Positions 16,491 to 24,528 of a DNA stretch of 52,478 bases are shown piece by piece. How positions within the stretch are numbered: the first letter of the stretch is position 1; every line of letters starts with the position of its first letter. Position numbers and translations under genes: made by a program. Where the stretch lies: contig JAZQGX010000069.1 in assembly GCA_045540275.1 (NCBI GenBank), positions 1 through 52,478 of the forward strand, read 5' to 3'. Source of the DNA: RGIG8368 sp045540275. Its GTDB lineage: Bacteria; Verrucomicrobiota; Kiritimatiellia; RFP12; UBA1067. The notes beneath the pieces are model-generated. The model was not told the origin of the DNA. It saw only the letters and a list, made by a program, of their open reading frames with translations, and did no database searches.

Positions 16491-19400
16491 CTATCGCACA
16501 AACATGTATAATCCCGAGGAGGCGCGGCTCAAATATCCGTCGGAGGTCAGTTTGAGCGCGACCAGGGAACCGTCTTCCGCCTTGTATTTGATCCTTGAAA
16601 GCTGCGACTCGGAGAGCGCCACGGCATCCTGTCCGAAACGCACGGTTCTCCGTCCGAGCAATCCGCTGATTGTCAGAACGGCATCGTCGTTCCACGCAAA
16701 GCTGTCGGAAGCGTCGAATGCAATCGAGCCCCCTTTGCAGTCGATTTCGGCATTGCCCTCAAGCACCAATGCGCCGTATTCGCCGCTTGCACCTTGAGCG
16801 AGGCGTATCGCTCCGGCGTCGATCTTAAACACGCCGCTGGTCGCACAGCTTCCCGCAGCGGTCAGCTCGAGCGTGCCGGAACCGGTTTTCCAGAAGCCGC
16901 AATACTGACGGTTTGCGCTTTCGCACAATCCGGAATCGCTCTCGCTGATAACCGAGTTGAGCGTAAGGTCGGTCGCTTCGTCGCCAGTCACATCCGCGAC
17001 GATGAACTTCGCACCGAGCGGTCTATTGCTGATTGCAGGCTTGTTTAAGCCGAGCACTAGAGATGCGGCGTTGAAGGAGCTGGGGACCGAGCCGCCGACA
17101 TCGATGAATGACCAGCCGTAATTGTCCCGGTCGCCCATATAAGCGACCGACCCCGAATAGGTTGCACCGTCTCTCAAATACAGCTTGCAGACCAGCTGCT
17201 TTAATCCCGTCGTACTTTCTTCAATTTTTCCGCCGACCATGTAGATCGGCTTGGAGCGGCCCATACCCCAGTCTCTGGTATAACGCAACACGCCGTTGGT
17301 ATGGACATTGATTGGAGCATAGCCGCTGTTGGGACCGTAGTTGTACAAGAAAGACTGCATCTCCAATTCGCCGCCCGGGAGGACGGTGGTGCCGGGAGCA
17401 TCTTCAACTATAGGCAAAGCCGAGTATCCGTTGACGGCGACCTTGCCCTCAATGCGGAAATCGGTCCAGGTTCCGGCGTCGGAAGCGTCTATGGTGAGAT
17501 TCTTCGCCTCCTTGCCGACCAGGAAATAGCCGGTTATGTTTCTCAATCCGGTTATTTTCTGAACGGCGGAACTTTCAAACACGACATTGCCTGCACCTTC
17601 CAATGTCTGCGAAAAGACGCCCTCGGTTCCGAGCGTCCCCGTTCCGGTAATCCTCAAAATAGTATTTTCGGTTACCGTAAGCTTCCCCGCCGTTGAAAGA
17701 TTTCCTGAGATTTTGACTTCAGGGAACTGCGTGTCGATGGCATTGCTTTTATAGGTTATTTTGTAGATGGCGCAGGCATAGACACCGGCGGCATTCCAAG
17801 CGGATGCGTCGTCCTCGGCGCCGGTAACCAACGATTTGGCGGTATTGGGACGTTTGCCGGGTTCCACTTCGTCCATATCGACATCTGGAGTCCACCCGCC
17901 GTCGCCGGTTCCTCCGCACGCATATTCCGCATAGCCGTATACCCCATCGGCTTTTTCGGTCAGCACAAATTTGATTACCTGCCAGACCCCGCCATAGCTG
18001 CCGAAAGTCTTGAGTTTGGCCTGTCCGGTTATCTGGTTGCCGTTAACCTTGTAAAAATGGATACCGCTTCCGTCCGATCCGATATCGCACGAAATATCCT
18101 TGACGGTATAGCTGCCGCCGAACTTGCCTTTCATGTGAAATGTCAAATCGCTTATTTCTGAAATCTTCGCTCCCGGGAACATGAGTTTCTCTTCAAATTC
18201 GATCGGCTCGGCATAGACGAAGATTGACTTGTCGATATAGGAGCAATTCAGCGTCAACGCGCCCGATGCGGAGATATCGCTTGCAAATGAGACTATTTGT
18301 CCGTTTAAAATAACGGTGGCATTTGCGTCGGCGACAATGGTGCCGCCGGTGAAATTCACCGAGGTAGAACCACCCTCGGTGCCGATGGTCATTCCCGAGC
18401 AACGTTGCTCGCCGACTACGGTAATTTGCGCATCATTCAAAAAGATTGCGCGTTTGCCTGGAATCCAGCGGCTTTCAAGCGCTCCGCTCGTGTACCAGTT
18501 TGCCGATGTGCCGTCCCAATTGCCGGAATTCACCCCCCAAAGCAAATCTGAATCAGTTACCAGCCCCGAATCTATAGCGTTTTTGACATACTCGGGAACA
18601 ACATTGTAACACGCCTTGATCGTAAGGTCGGATGAGACATTTGAGCAGTCTTGATCCCATCCCGAAAAGGCGACGCCGTTGTAGGTTTTGCCCGTCATAT
18701 CCGGCGCCGTTGCCGACCCGCCGTCCACCACCGACTGCGTGTCAATCACACTGCCGTCGGCATCGACGAAGGTTACGGCATGCTTTTTGGCGTAGACCGC
18801 CACGATGGTTTCGTCTTTGACGATGAACGCGGTTTCCCCGCTCCATTCTTTAAAGACATACCCTTCCTTTACGGGCGGCTCGGGGAAATCGTCTGGAGAC
18901 AGGCTTGATTCCGCCTCAACTTCGATCGTTCCCAACAGGGCGCCTTCTGTATCGACAAAAGATACGACACAGCTTCCGGTGTATTGCGCAAACACGGCAC
19001 TGAGGTCACTGCAATACGTCGCGTACGTCTGCACGGTGGTTTCCGGAGACTCGAAATTGCCGGTACCGGCTTTTCCCGACCATGAGTCGGTCTGCAACTG
19101 TGCCATGCCGGTTGAGCCGACATGCCAAACGATCTGCCCATAGATATCAGCCCCCTCCTGGGTTAAGCGAAGCAGAAATCCGTTGCCGATGCCTTTATAG
19201 CTGCCATAAGAGTTGAGACCGTGGAATTCGACGGTTGCAACGGAACCATCGTTTTGAAACAAATAAAACCCGCTGTTTGAGAAGTACCCGGCATTGCTCA
19301 ATGGTGCATCGCCGGTTTTGTAAAGGCGATTGTCGGTAATACCTCCAAACTTTTGAAAGCAATTCGCCTCCAGATACTGAAGAGAAGAGAGTCTGCAATT

Positions 19401-19529
19401 TGAAAAATAAAGAGTCTTTTCAAGCGAGCAGGGATTTTCTGCCGAAACAGTTTTCATCGTGATTTCTACCGCGGACGCAAACCCAACCATAAGGCAGAAA
19501 GCTAATCCCATCAGAACCTTTTTTATCAT
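16491..19529 (-). CDS. Large secreted surface protein with InlB-type repeats and autotransporter-like beta-helix repeats
   Basis: 1012 residues with a clear signal peptide (MIKKVLMGLAFCLMVGFASA). Two InlB B-type (Listeria-Bacteroides) repeats lie at about 188-247 and 250-309: each starts VxFVDxxG and holds a conserved Trp (KEWSGE, SGWDQD). After about residue 330 the protein is Gly/Thr/Ser-rich with beta-solenoid character. Stretches such as GSGTLELTAAGSCATSGVFKIDAGAIRLAQG near 905-935 look like autotransporter passenger repeats. There is no C-terminal beta-barrel, no PEP-CTERM and no LPXTG; it ends DGYLSRASSGLYMFVR. How it stays on the surface is unclear. AAGGAGG and a strong promoter precede it. 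Together with the M60 peptidase it forms a probable host- or glycan-facing pair. Confidence 0.75.
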   Translation of the reverse strand: MIKKVLMGLAFCLMVGFASAVEITMKTVSAENPCSLEKTLYFSNCRLSSLQYLEANCFQKFGGITDNRLYKTGDAPLSNAGYFSNSGFYLFQNDGSVATVEFHGLNSYGSYKGIGNGFLLRLTQEGADIYGQIVWHVGSTGMAQLQTDSWSGKAGTGNFESPETTVQTYATYCSDLSAVFAQYTGSCVVSFVDTEGALLGTIEVEAESSLSPDDFPEPPVKEGYVFKEWSGETAFIVKDETIVAVYAKKHAVTFVDADGSVIDTQSVVDGGSATAPDMTGKTYNGVAFSGWDQDCSNVSSDLTIKACYNVVPEYVKNAIDSGLVTDSDLLWGVNSGNWDGTSANWYTSGALESRWIPGKRAIFLNDAQITVVGEQRCSGMTIGTEGGSTSVNFTGGTIVADANATVILNGQIVSFASDISASGALTLNCSYIDKSIFVYAEPIEFEEKLMFPGAKISEISDLTFHMKGKFGGSYTVKDISCDIGSDGSGIHFYKVNGNQITGQAKLKTFGSYGGVWQVIKFVLTEKADGVYGYAEYACGGTGDGGWTPDVDMDEVEPGKRPNTAKSLVTGAEDDASAWNAAGVYACAIYKITYKSNAIDTQFPEVKISGNLSTAGKLTVTENTILRITGTGTLGTEGVFSQTLEGAGNVVFESSAVQKITGLRNITGYFLVGKEAKNLTIDASDAGTWTDFRIEGKVAVNGYSALPIVEDAPGTTVLPGGELEMQSFLYNYGPNSGYAPINVHTNGVLRYTRDWGMGRSKPIYMVGGKIEESTTGLKQLVCKLYLRDGATYSGSVAYMGDRDNYGWSFIDVGGSVPSSFNAASLVLGLNKPAISNRPLGAKFIVADVTGDEATDLTLNSVISESDSGLCESANRQYCGFWKTGSGTLELTAAGSCATSGVFKIDAGAIRLAQGASGEYGALVLEGNAEIDCKGGSIAFDASDSFAWNDDAVLTISGLLGRRTVRFGQDAVALSESQLSRIKYKAEDGSLVALKLTSDGYLSRASSGLYMFVR

Positions 19530-19576
19530 AACGCCTCCTTAAATTCAACCACCCCAAACAACAAAAACTATTCAAT

Positions 19577-19605
19577 ATCTTATCATCCTGATATCTAGCA
19601 GTCAA
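19577..19605 (-). promoter_or_regulatory. Promoter of the repeat protein / M60 peptidase operon
   Basis: Minus strand: TTGACT (19605-19600), 17-base spacer, TAAGAT (19582-19577). Predicted start near 19570; leader about 40 bases ending in AAGGAGG four bases before the ATG at 19529. Confidence 0.65.
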
Positions 19606-19660
19606 TTAAGATTCATTGATACCCCCTTCCGCCTCGTACCTCTCCGCAAGATTGATTTCC

Positions 19661-19696
19661 ACAAAAAAGAGAGACGGATCAATAATCCGTCTCTCT
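19661..19696 (-). terminator. Rho-independent terminator after alaS
   Basis: Perfect 12-bp stem (19685-19696 with 19668-19679) around a 5-base loop, followed in the minus direction by a run of six T (19668-19663). It lies about 42 bases past the alaS stop. Confidence 0.9.
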
Positions 19697-19737
19697 TCAG
19701 AATGTATGAAATAAAACTATCCGCGTCAGACAGGCAA

Positions 19738-21537
19738 TCAGGAAAGATTGCCCACCACCGCTTTGATGCGACGCACGCCTGCCGAAGAGCTTTGCTCCTT
19801 GAGAATCTTAAAGCTGCCCAGTTCCTTGGTATTGGCGACATGAGGACCACCGCATATCTCCTTGGAAACATCACCGATGGAGTACATCGACACCTGCTCG
19901 CCGTATTTGGCGGAGAACAGCGCCATCGCTCCTTCAGCCTTGGCTTCCTCGACCGTGGTCATCTTTTTGCAAACATCAATACCCTGCTCAATCCATTCAT
20001 TGACCAGCTTCTCAACCTCTGCAATCTGCTCCGGGGTCATCTTGTCCGCCCAAGTAAAATCAAAGCGGAGTCGCTCCGGTGTGATGTTCGATCCCTTTTG
20101 ATTTGCGGTCGGCCCCAGAACACGATGGAGCGCAGCATGGAGTAAATGGGTCGCCGTATGCATCCTGGTCACCACTTCCGAGTTATCCTGCAAACCAGCC
20201 TTGAACGCACCCGCCGACGTTGTGCGCGAAAGCTCCTGGTGCTTGCGATTTGCCTCTTCAAAGCCCTCTTTATCCACTTCCAGCCCCTGCTCTGCGGCAA
20301 GTTCCAAGGTCATCTCAAAAGGAAAGCCGAAGGTATCGTACAACTTGAACGCCGTCTTGCCGCTGATGCGGCTCTGCCCGTGAGCTTTAAGCTGTTCCGC
20401 AACTTTGGCAAACATCGCCGCCCCCTTGTCCAGAGTTTGGTTGAAACGGGACTCCTCGGCGCTCAAATCCTTGATACACTCATCAAGCTTGCTCTCCAAT
20501 TCCGGATATACATTGCGGTATTTGGCGCTGATTACCTTGGCCAATTCCGCGGTAAAGCCCGGTGCAATACCCAAAAAGCGCGAGAAGCGAACCGCGCGGC
20601 GAATCAAGCGACGAAGCACATAATTCGCTCCGATGTTTCCAGGTTTCACACCGCCCTTGGGATCGCAGAGGATAAAGGTCGCCGTGCGCATGTGATCGGC
20701 GATAATGCGCTTTGCCCGAAGCGCCAGTTCTCCATCGGCGGGAGCCGTGGTCGAAAGCTCGTTGATTTTCTCCATAATCGGCGAGAAAATCTCTGTATCG
20801 TATACGGTAGGCACTCCCGTCATCATGCAAACCGTGCGCTCAACACCCATTCCGGTGTCGACATTCTTCTGCGAAAGCGGCTCAAATTTTCCATCAGCCG
20901 TTTTATTGTACTGCATGAAGACATTGTTCCAGATTTCAATATACTTGCCGCAGTGGCAGCCGGGGCGGCAGGAATCGGAACACTTCTCTTTCCCGGTATC
21001 GATAAACATCTCGGTATCCGGGCCGCAAGGTCCGGTTTCACCGGCGGGACCCCACCAGTTATCCTCGCGCGGCAACGCAAAAATGCGCTCCTCGGGAATT
21101 CCGTGCGACTTCCAAATTTCAATCGCCTCGTCATCGCGGGGGATGCCGTCTTCACCGGCAAAAACGGATACATTGATCTGCTCGGGATTGAAACCGAGGT
21201 GCTCGGTCAAAAATTCATACGACCAGGCGATCGCCTCTTTCTTGAAATAGTCCCCCAGCGACCAGTTGCCCAACATTTCAAAAAAAGTAAGGTGCGCCGC
21301 GTCACCCACCGCATCGATATCTCCGGTGCGAACGCACTTTTGCACATCTGTCAGGCGCGTACCGGCGGGATGCTTCTGCCCCAGAAGATAAGGGACGAGC
21401 GGATGCATGCCTGCAGTGGTAAACAAAACCGTCGGATCGTTATCGGGAATGACCGACGCTCCGGATATTACCGCATGCCCCTTGGAACGAAAAAACTCAA
21501 GATATTTGGTACGCAATTCATCGGCGGTGATTTTCAT
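19738..21537 (-). CDS. alaS: Alanine--tRNA ligase, short form without C-terminal domain
   Basis: 599 residues from ATG 21537 (AGAGGT upstream). It charges tRNA-Ala. The class II core is complete: TTAGMHPLVPYLLG, FFEMLGNWSLGDYFK, and GMGVERTVCMMTG. The editing domain has HTATHLLHAALH and, near the C terminus, CGGPHV, together forming the zinc site that clears Ser- and Gly-tRNA-Ala. The protein stops soon after, so the C-Ala dimerisation domain of the usual 870-residue enzyme is missing. A Cys-rich insert (CSDSCRPGCHCG, about 186-197, spacing C-x3-C-x3-C-x-C) in the catalytic domain suggests an extra metal site. Such short forms occur in several lineages. It lies downstream of rpsG beyond a terminator-like hairpin, with no clear promoter of its own. 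Confidence 0.93.
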   Translation of the reverse strand: MKITADELRTKYLEFFRSKGHAVISGASVIPDNDPTVLFTTAGMHPLVPYLLGQKHPAGTRLTDVQKCVRTGDIDAVGDAAHLTFFEMLGNWSLGDYFKKEAIAWSYEFLTEHLGFNPEQINVSVFAGEDGIPRDDEAIEIWKSHGIPEERIFALPREDNWWGPAGETGPCGPDTEMFIDTGKEKCSDSCRPGCHCGKYIEIWNNVFMQYNKTADGKFEPLSQKNVDTGMGVERTVCMMTGVPTVYDTEIFSPIMEKINELSTTAPADGELALRAKRIIADHMRTATFILCDPKGGVKPGNIGANYVLRRLIRRAVRFSRFLGIAPGFTAELAKVISAKYRNVYPELESKLDECIKDLSAEESRFNQTLDKGAAMFAKVAEQLKAHGQSRISGKTAFKLYDTFGFPFEMTLELAAEQGLEVDKEGFEEANRKHQELSRTTSAGAFKAGLQDNSEVVTRMHTATHLLHAALHRVLGPTANQKGSNITPERLRFDFTWADKMTPEQIAEVEKLVNEWIEQGIDVCKKMTTVEEAKAEGAMALFSAKYGEQVSMYSIGDVSKEICGGPHVANTKELGSFKILKEQSSSAGVRRIKAVVGNLS

Positions 21538-21553
21538 GACTGACCTCTGGTTT

Positions 21554-21586
21554 AAAAAAAAGACCGGTCTTGATCTAAGACCGGTC
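21554..21586 (-). terminator. Terminator or attenuator between rpsG and alaS
   Basis: Perfect 10-bp stem (21577-21586 with 21562-21571) and 5-base loop, followed in the minus direction by eight T (21561-21554). It lies about 22 bases after the rpsG stop and only about 16 bases before the alaS ATG, leaving no room for a full alaS promoter downstream of it. AlaS expression may therefore depend on read-through. Confidence 0.85.
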
Positions 21587-21608
21587 AAGTACAGCGAATG
21601 ACGGGAAC

Positions 21609-22082
21609 TTACCAGGCGTAATGAGCAAACGCCTTGTTCGCCTGTGCCATTTTATGGGTGTCATCGCGCTTCTTGATGACATTGCCCTGACCGGCAAATG
21701 CATCAAGAATCTCCTGCGCAACCGCCTTGGGCATCGGAGTGCCGCGACGGGCGCCGGCGTACTGGCTCATCCAGCGCAGGGCGAGCGAAAGCTGACGGGG
21801 TTCGCTGATAGGAACCGGTACCGGGTAGGTGGTACCACCGACACGGCGGGACTTGACTTCAACTTTCGGCTTCATATTGGCGATAGCCGTATCAAGAATC
21901 TCCAACGGATCCTGATCGGCTTTAGCCTGACGAAGTTCCTCAATGGCTCCGTACACAATACGTTCCGCCGTAGACTTCTTGCCGTCGCGCATCAGGGCGT
22001 GAACCACGCGCGCTACAAGCTCGCTGTTGAACTTGGGATCGACCGGTGCGATCCGCTTCACCGCTTTACGTCTTCTTGCCAT
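21609..22082 (-). CDS. rpsG: 30S ribosomal protein S7
   Basis: 157 residues, normal length. Binds the 3' major domain of 16S rRNA and starts assembly of the small-subunit head. The sequence follows the family from start to end: the N-terminal ARRRKAVKRIAPVDPKFNSELV, the KPKVEVKSRRVGGTTYPVPV core and the C-terminal KMAQANKAFAHYAW. The ATG shares one base with the rpsL stop (TAATG), so the two are translationally coupled. The usual str-operon followers fusA and tuf are absent; a terminator and alaS come next. Confidence 0.98.
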   Translation of the reverse strand: MARRRKAVKRIAPVDPKFNSELVARVVHALMRDGKKSTAERIVYGAIEELRQAKADQDPLEILDTAIANMKPKVEVKSRRVGGTTYPVPVPISEPRQLSLALRWMSQYAGARRGTPMPKAVAQEILDAFAGQGNVIKKRDDTHKMAQANKAFAHYAW

Positions 22083-22465
22083 TATTTAGCTTCCTTCTTT
22101 TCGCGCTTCATACCGTACTTGGAACGGCTGCGGTTGCGGCCCGCCACACCAAGGCTGTCAAGGCAACCACGAACGATGTGGTAACGGACACCAGGCAAAT
22201 CCTTTACACGACCGCCACGAACGAGCACAACACTGTGCTCCTGAAGATTGTGGCCTTCGCCCGGAATGTAAGCGGTCACTTCGTATCCAGTCGTCAAACG
22301 GACACGGGCGACTTTACGCAAAGCCGAGTTCGGCTTTTTGGGCGTCTGGGTCTTCACTACAAGACACACGCCACGGCGCTGAGGGCATCCCTTCAACGCG
22401 GGTGACTTACTTTTTTTCTGCAAGGGTTTACGACCCTTGCGGACCAACTGATTGATTGTCGGCAT
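22082..22465 (-). CDS. rpsL: 30S ribosomal protein S12
   Basis: 127 residues from ATG 22465, where the protein begins MPTINQLVRKGR exactly as in the family, with GGAAGGAAG upstream; an in-frame ATG 13 codons earlier is not used. S12 sits at the decoding centre and affects accuracy. The streptomycin-site loops are wild-type in form: TPKKPNSALRKVARV and PGEGHNLQEHS. The last residues are Lys-rich. A promoter lies at 22504-22532, and rpsG overlaps the stop by one base. Confidence 0.98.
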   Translation of the reverse strand: MPTINQLVRKGRKPLQKKSKSPALKGCPQRRGVCLVVKTQTPKKPNSALRKVARVRLTTGYEVTAYIPGEGHNLQEHSVVLVRGGRVKDLPGVRYHIVRGCLDSLGVAGRNRSRSKYGMKREKKEAK

Positions 22466-22503
22466 TGATTTTTCTTCCTTCCATTCGCTGCTAAAGAAAC
22501 GCA

Positions 22504-22532
22504 AATATAACAGTTTTCCCCAATGCTAGCAA
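22504..22532 (-). promoter_or_regulatory. Promoter of rpsL-rpsG
   Basis: Minus strand: TTGCTA (22532-22527), 17-base spacer, TATATT (22509-22504). Predicted start near 22497; leader of about 32 bases with GGAAGGAAG before the rpsL ATG. Confidence 0.65.
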
Positions 22533-22629
22533 GCATAAAATGAGATTTTTCACATTTACCCCCCCTCGCGCGAACGCCAATTTTCATTTCGGCATTCGCA
22601 GCGGTCATGATGCAAAGCAGGCGGGACGG

Positions 22630-24018
22630 TTATTTGATTCCCGCCCAATCATCAATTCCTTTCATAACGCCTTCGGCAAAAGCCTCCTGGCGCTTCTTGT
22701 CCAGTATCGCCAACTCGCCGGAGGGAGATGTGATAAAATCAAACTCAATAAGGCATGACGGTATTGCCGGGTTGCGGCAGACGGCAAAACTTCTGCGACG
22801 CACGCCGCCGTCTGGAATGCCGGACAATGGCGCCACGCGCCGCTGAATGCAACTTGCCAAAGGTTCGCCGCGTTCGTTGCTACAATAGGTTGCGATATTT
22901 CTGGCAACATCCGGATTGCCCGAAATGCCAGTGGCATTATGATGAATCGATATGAATGCGGACGCCTTGTGCTTATACGCATAGCGTGCGCGGTCGTAAA
23001 GTCCGACGAAAACATCCTTGTTGCGCGTCATCAGCGTGCGATAGCCCGCCTCCTTCAGTTTTTTTTCGATTTGACGCGCTTGCGAAAGGTTGACCTCTTT
23101 CTCGGTTGTGCGGCAGGGTCCGATCGCTCCGGAATCGCTCCCCCCGTGTCCGGCATCGATAACCACCAAAACATCCGAACGCCTGCTCCCGGGGGGCGGC
23201 TTGGAGGGAAAACCTTTGGTGAGATCGGGTATGGGCAAATTAGGGTTGAACTTCACGCGTTTAGCCGGACGCAAAAATTTGCTAGGGACAAAACCTGTGC
23301 GTCCCGCGAAAACGGTTCTCGTATAGGCACCGGAAAAACCGTTGGAACCGAATTTGAACGAAGGCGTCAGATATCCGATGGTATTTCCGCCAGGCGAATC
23401 GAAAACGCGCACCTCGAAGAGCCCTGCGGCAACCTCCACGCCCTCCCATTCGCTTTTTGCCGTAATTGAGCCCGCCGAAACATCGGTCAGCCCCTCTGAC
23501 CAGAACAATACCGGCACCTGCACGGCGTTGCCGTTGAATTTGACACTGGCCTCATACCTGCCGGGCGTTGAGGCCGATTCCTTCATCAAAATATCACGCT
23601 CGCCAACCATTGCTCGAACCACTCTACCTGTCGGCGCCGTGCAGCAAAGCGACACCTTCTCCCCCAGCGTCACTCCGACTCCGCTCAGCGGTGAAACCGG
23701 AATTATCGCCGCCCGTCGATGCGCGGCGGGGGCGGAGGCGACACTAAAGCAGTGAACCTGCTTTTTACCTCCAACGGTAAACTCGAGTATGTTTTTGCCG
23801 GGCTTAACGGGCTGCATGAAGAGAAACGCTCCCGACTTATGCAGCTCAATCTTTCGTCCATTGCAGATCAACGGCTTCCCAGATATCTTTGCAGAACCGA
23901 TCACATGGCATTTTTCGACATATGGCAATTTCGCATTTCTGGCGGGGAATACCACATCCACGGCGGCGGATGTTAACAATGGAAGCAACAGGGCTAATAT
24001 GAAAATCCTAACATTCAT
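22630..24018 (-). CDS. N-acetylmuramoyl-L-alanine amidase (Amidase_3), secreted
   Basis: 462 residues from ATG 24018, giving the signal peptide MNVRIFILALLLPLLTSAA. It cuts the bond between MurNAc and the peptide stem of peptidoglycan. The C-terminal Amidase_3 domain (about 285-460) has the zinc ligands in VVIDAGHGGSDSGAIG, EKEVNLSQ and SIHHNA, and the catalytic Glu in PSCLIEFDFI. The N-terminal 250 residues are beta-rich, with a possible SH3-like segment (GLFEVRVFDSPGGNTIGYLTP), and may bind wall or regulate access. It starts one base after the pgpA stop, as the last gene of the long operon. No convincing terminator follows before the rpsL promoter. Confidence 0.92.
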   Translation of the reverse strand: MNVRIFILALLLPLLTSAAVDVVFPARNAKLPYVEKCHVIGSAKISGKPLICNGRKIELHKSGAFLFMQPVKPGKNILEFTVGGKKQVHCFSVASAPAAHRRAAIIPVSPLSGVGVTLGEKVSLCCTAPTGRVVRAMVGERDILMKESASTPGRYEASVKFNGNAVQVPVLFWSEGLTDVSAGSITAKSEWEGVEVAAGLFEVRVFDSPGGNTIGYLTPSFKFGSNGFSGAYTRTVFAGRTGFVPSKFLRPAKRVKFNPNLPIPDLTKGFPSKPPPGSRRSDVLVVIDAGHGGSDSGAIGPCRTTEKEVNLSQARQIEKKLKEAGYRTLMTRNKDVFVGLYDRARYAYKHKASAFISIHHNATGISGNPDVARNIATYCSNERGEPLASCIQRRVAPLSGIPDGGVRRRSFAVCRNPAIPSCLIEFDFITSPSGELAILDKKRQEAFAEGVMKGIDDWAGIK

Positions 24019-24019
24019 T

Positions 24020-24517
24020 TTAATCGGCCAGATATCGGCAATAGGCAAGCCAGATGCACCAGTTTATCGCAAGGGAATACAAATTCGCGGCAAAGTCATC
24101 CGCCACGATGCCGAATCCCGCCGGAAGGCGCTGCAGTCTGTTGGCCGGATGCGGCTTGACGATATCAACAATGCGCACCACCACAAAACAGACCGGCAGC
24201 AGCCACCAAGTTTCCAACAACGGCAACCCGATCACCGCCAATGGAAACAGCATCCATTCGTCCGCGGAGATCCTTCCGTCATCCTTCTTTGCAAGAATGT
24301 TTTCGGCGACGGTGCAGATCGGGATTGCCATCAAAGCCAGACCGACAGCGAAAATCACCTGCAGGGGAATAGGCATAGTCACCGTCCACAAGGACAGCAG
24401 TACACCGGGGAGAGACCCGAATGTCCCAGGCGCGAAGGGGGCGATCATCCCGATTCCGCACCCGGTGGCTATCCACAGCACAAATTTCTCAAAACTTGTT
24501 TTTGCAAGGCTGTTCAT
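24020..24517 (-). CDS. pgpA: Phosphatidylglycerophosphatase A
   Basis: 165 residues, normal for PgpA. Inner-membrane enzyme that dephosphorylates phosphatidylglycerol phosphate to phosphatidylglycerol. Family motifs are visible: GCGIGMIAPFAPGTFGSLPG near residue 19, the acidic KKDDGRISADEW around 79, and VVRIVDIVKPHPANRLQRLPAGFGIVADDFAA near 112-143, with the conserved Asp-rich loop. Four hydrophobic segments. It lies 11 bases after the LRR lipoprotein gene and one base before the amidase start, so the same transcript feeds lipid and wall functions. Confidence 0.93.
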   Translation of the reverse strand: MNSLAKTSFEKFVLWIATGCGIGMIAPFAPGTFGSLPGVLLSLWTVTMPIPLQVIFAVGLALMAIPICTVAENILAKKDDGRISADEWMLFPLAVIGLPLLETWWLLPVCFVVVRIVDIVKPHPANRLQRLPAGFGIVADDFAANLYSLAINWCIWLAYCRYLAD

Positions 24518-24528
24518 CGCGTCCGTCC

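Noticed and set aside
16491..16560. PEP-CTERM, LPXTG or autotransporter barrel at the end of the repeat protein
   Set aside because: None of the needed motifs, hydrophobic helix plus basic tail, or terminal aromatic barrel strands is present.
16468..16695. N-terminal extension of the M60 peptidase
   Set aside because: It would overlap the upstream gene by about 200 bases and bury the signal peptide; the ATG at 16467 has GAGGTGA before it.
20146..21543. 465-residue plus-strand ORF opposite alaS
   Set aside because: Antisense shadow; alaS is complete in motif order on the minus strand.
22620..22645. 7-bp inverted repeat at the amidase stop as a terminator
   Set aside because: Loop of 12 bases and no T-run in the direction of transcription.
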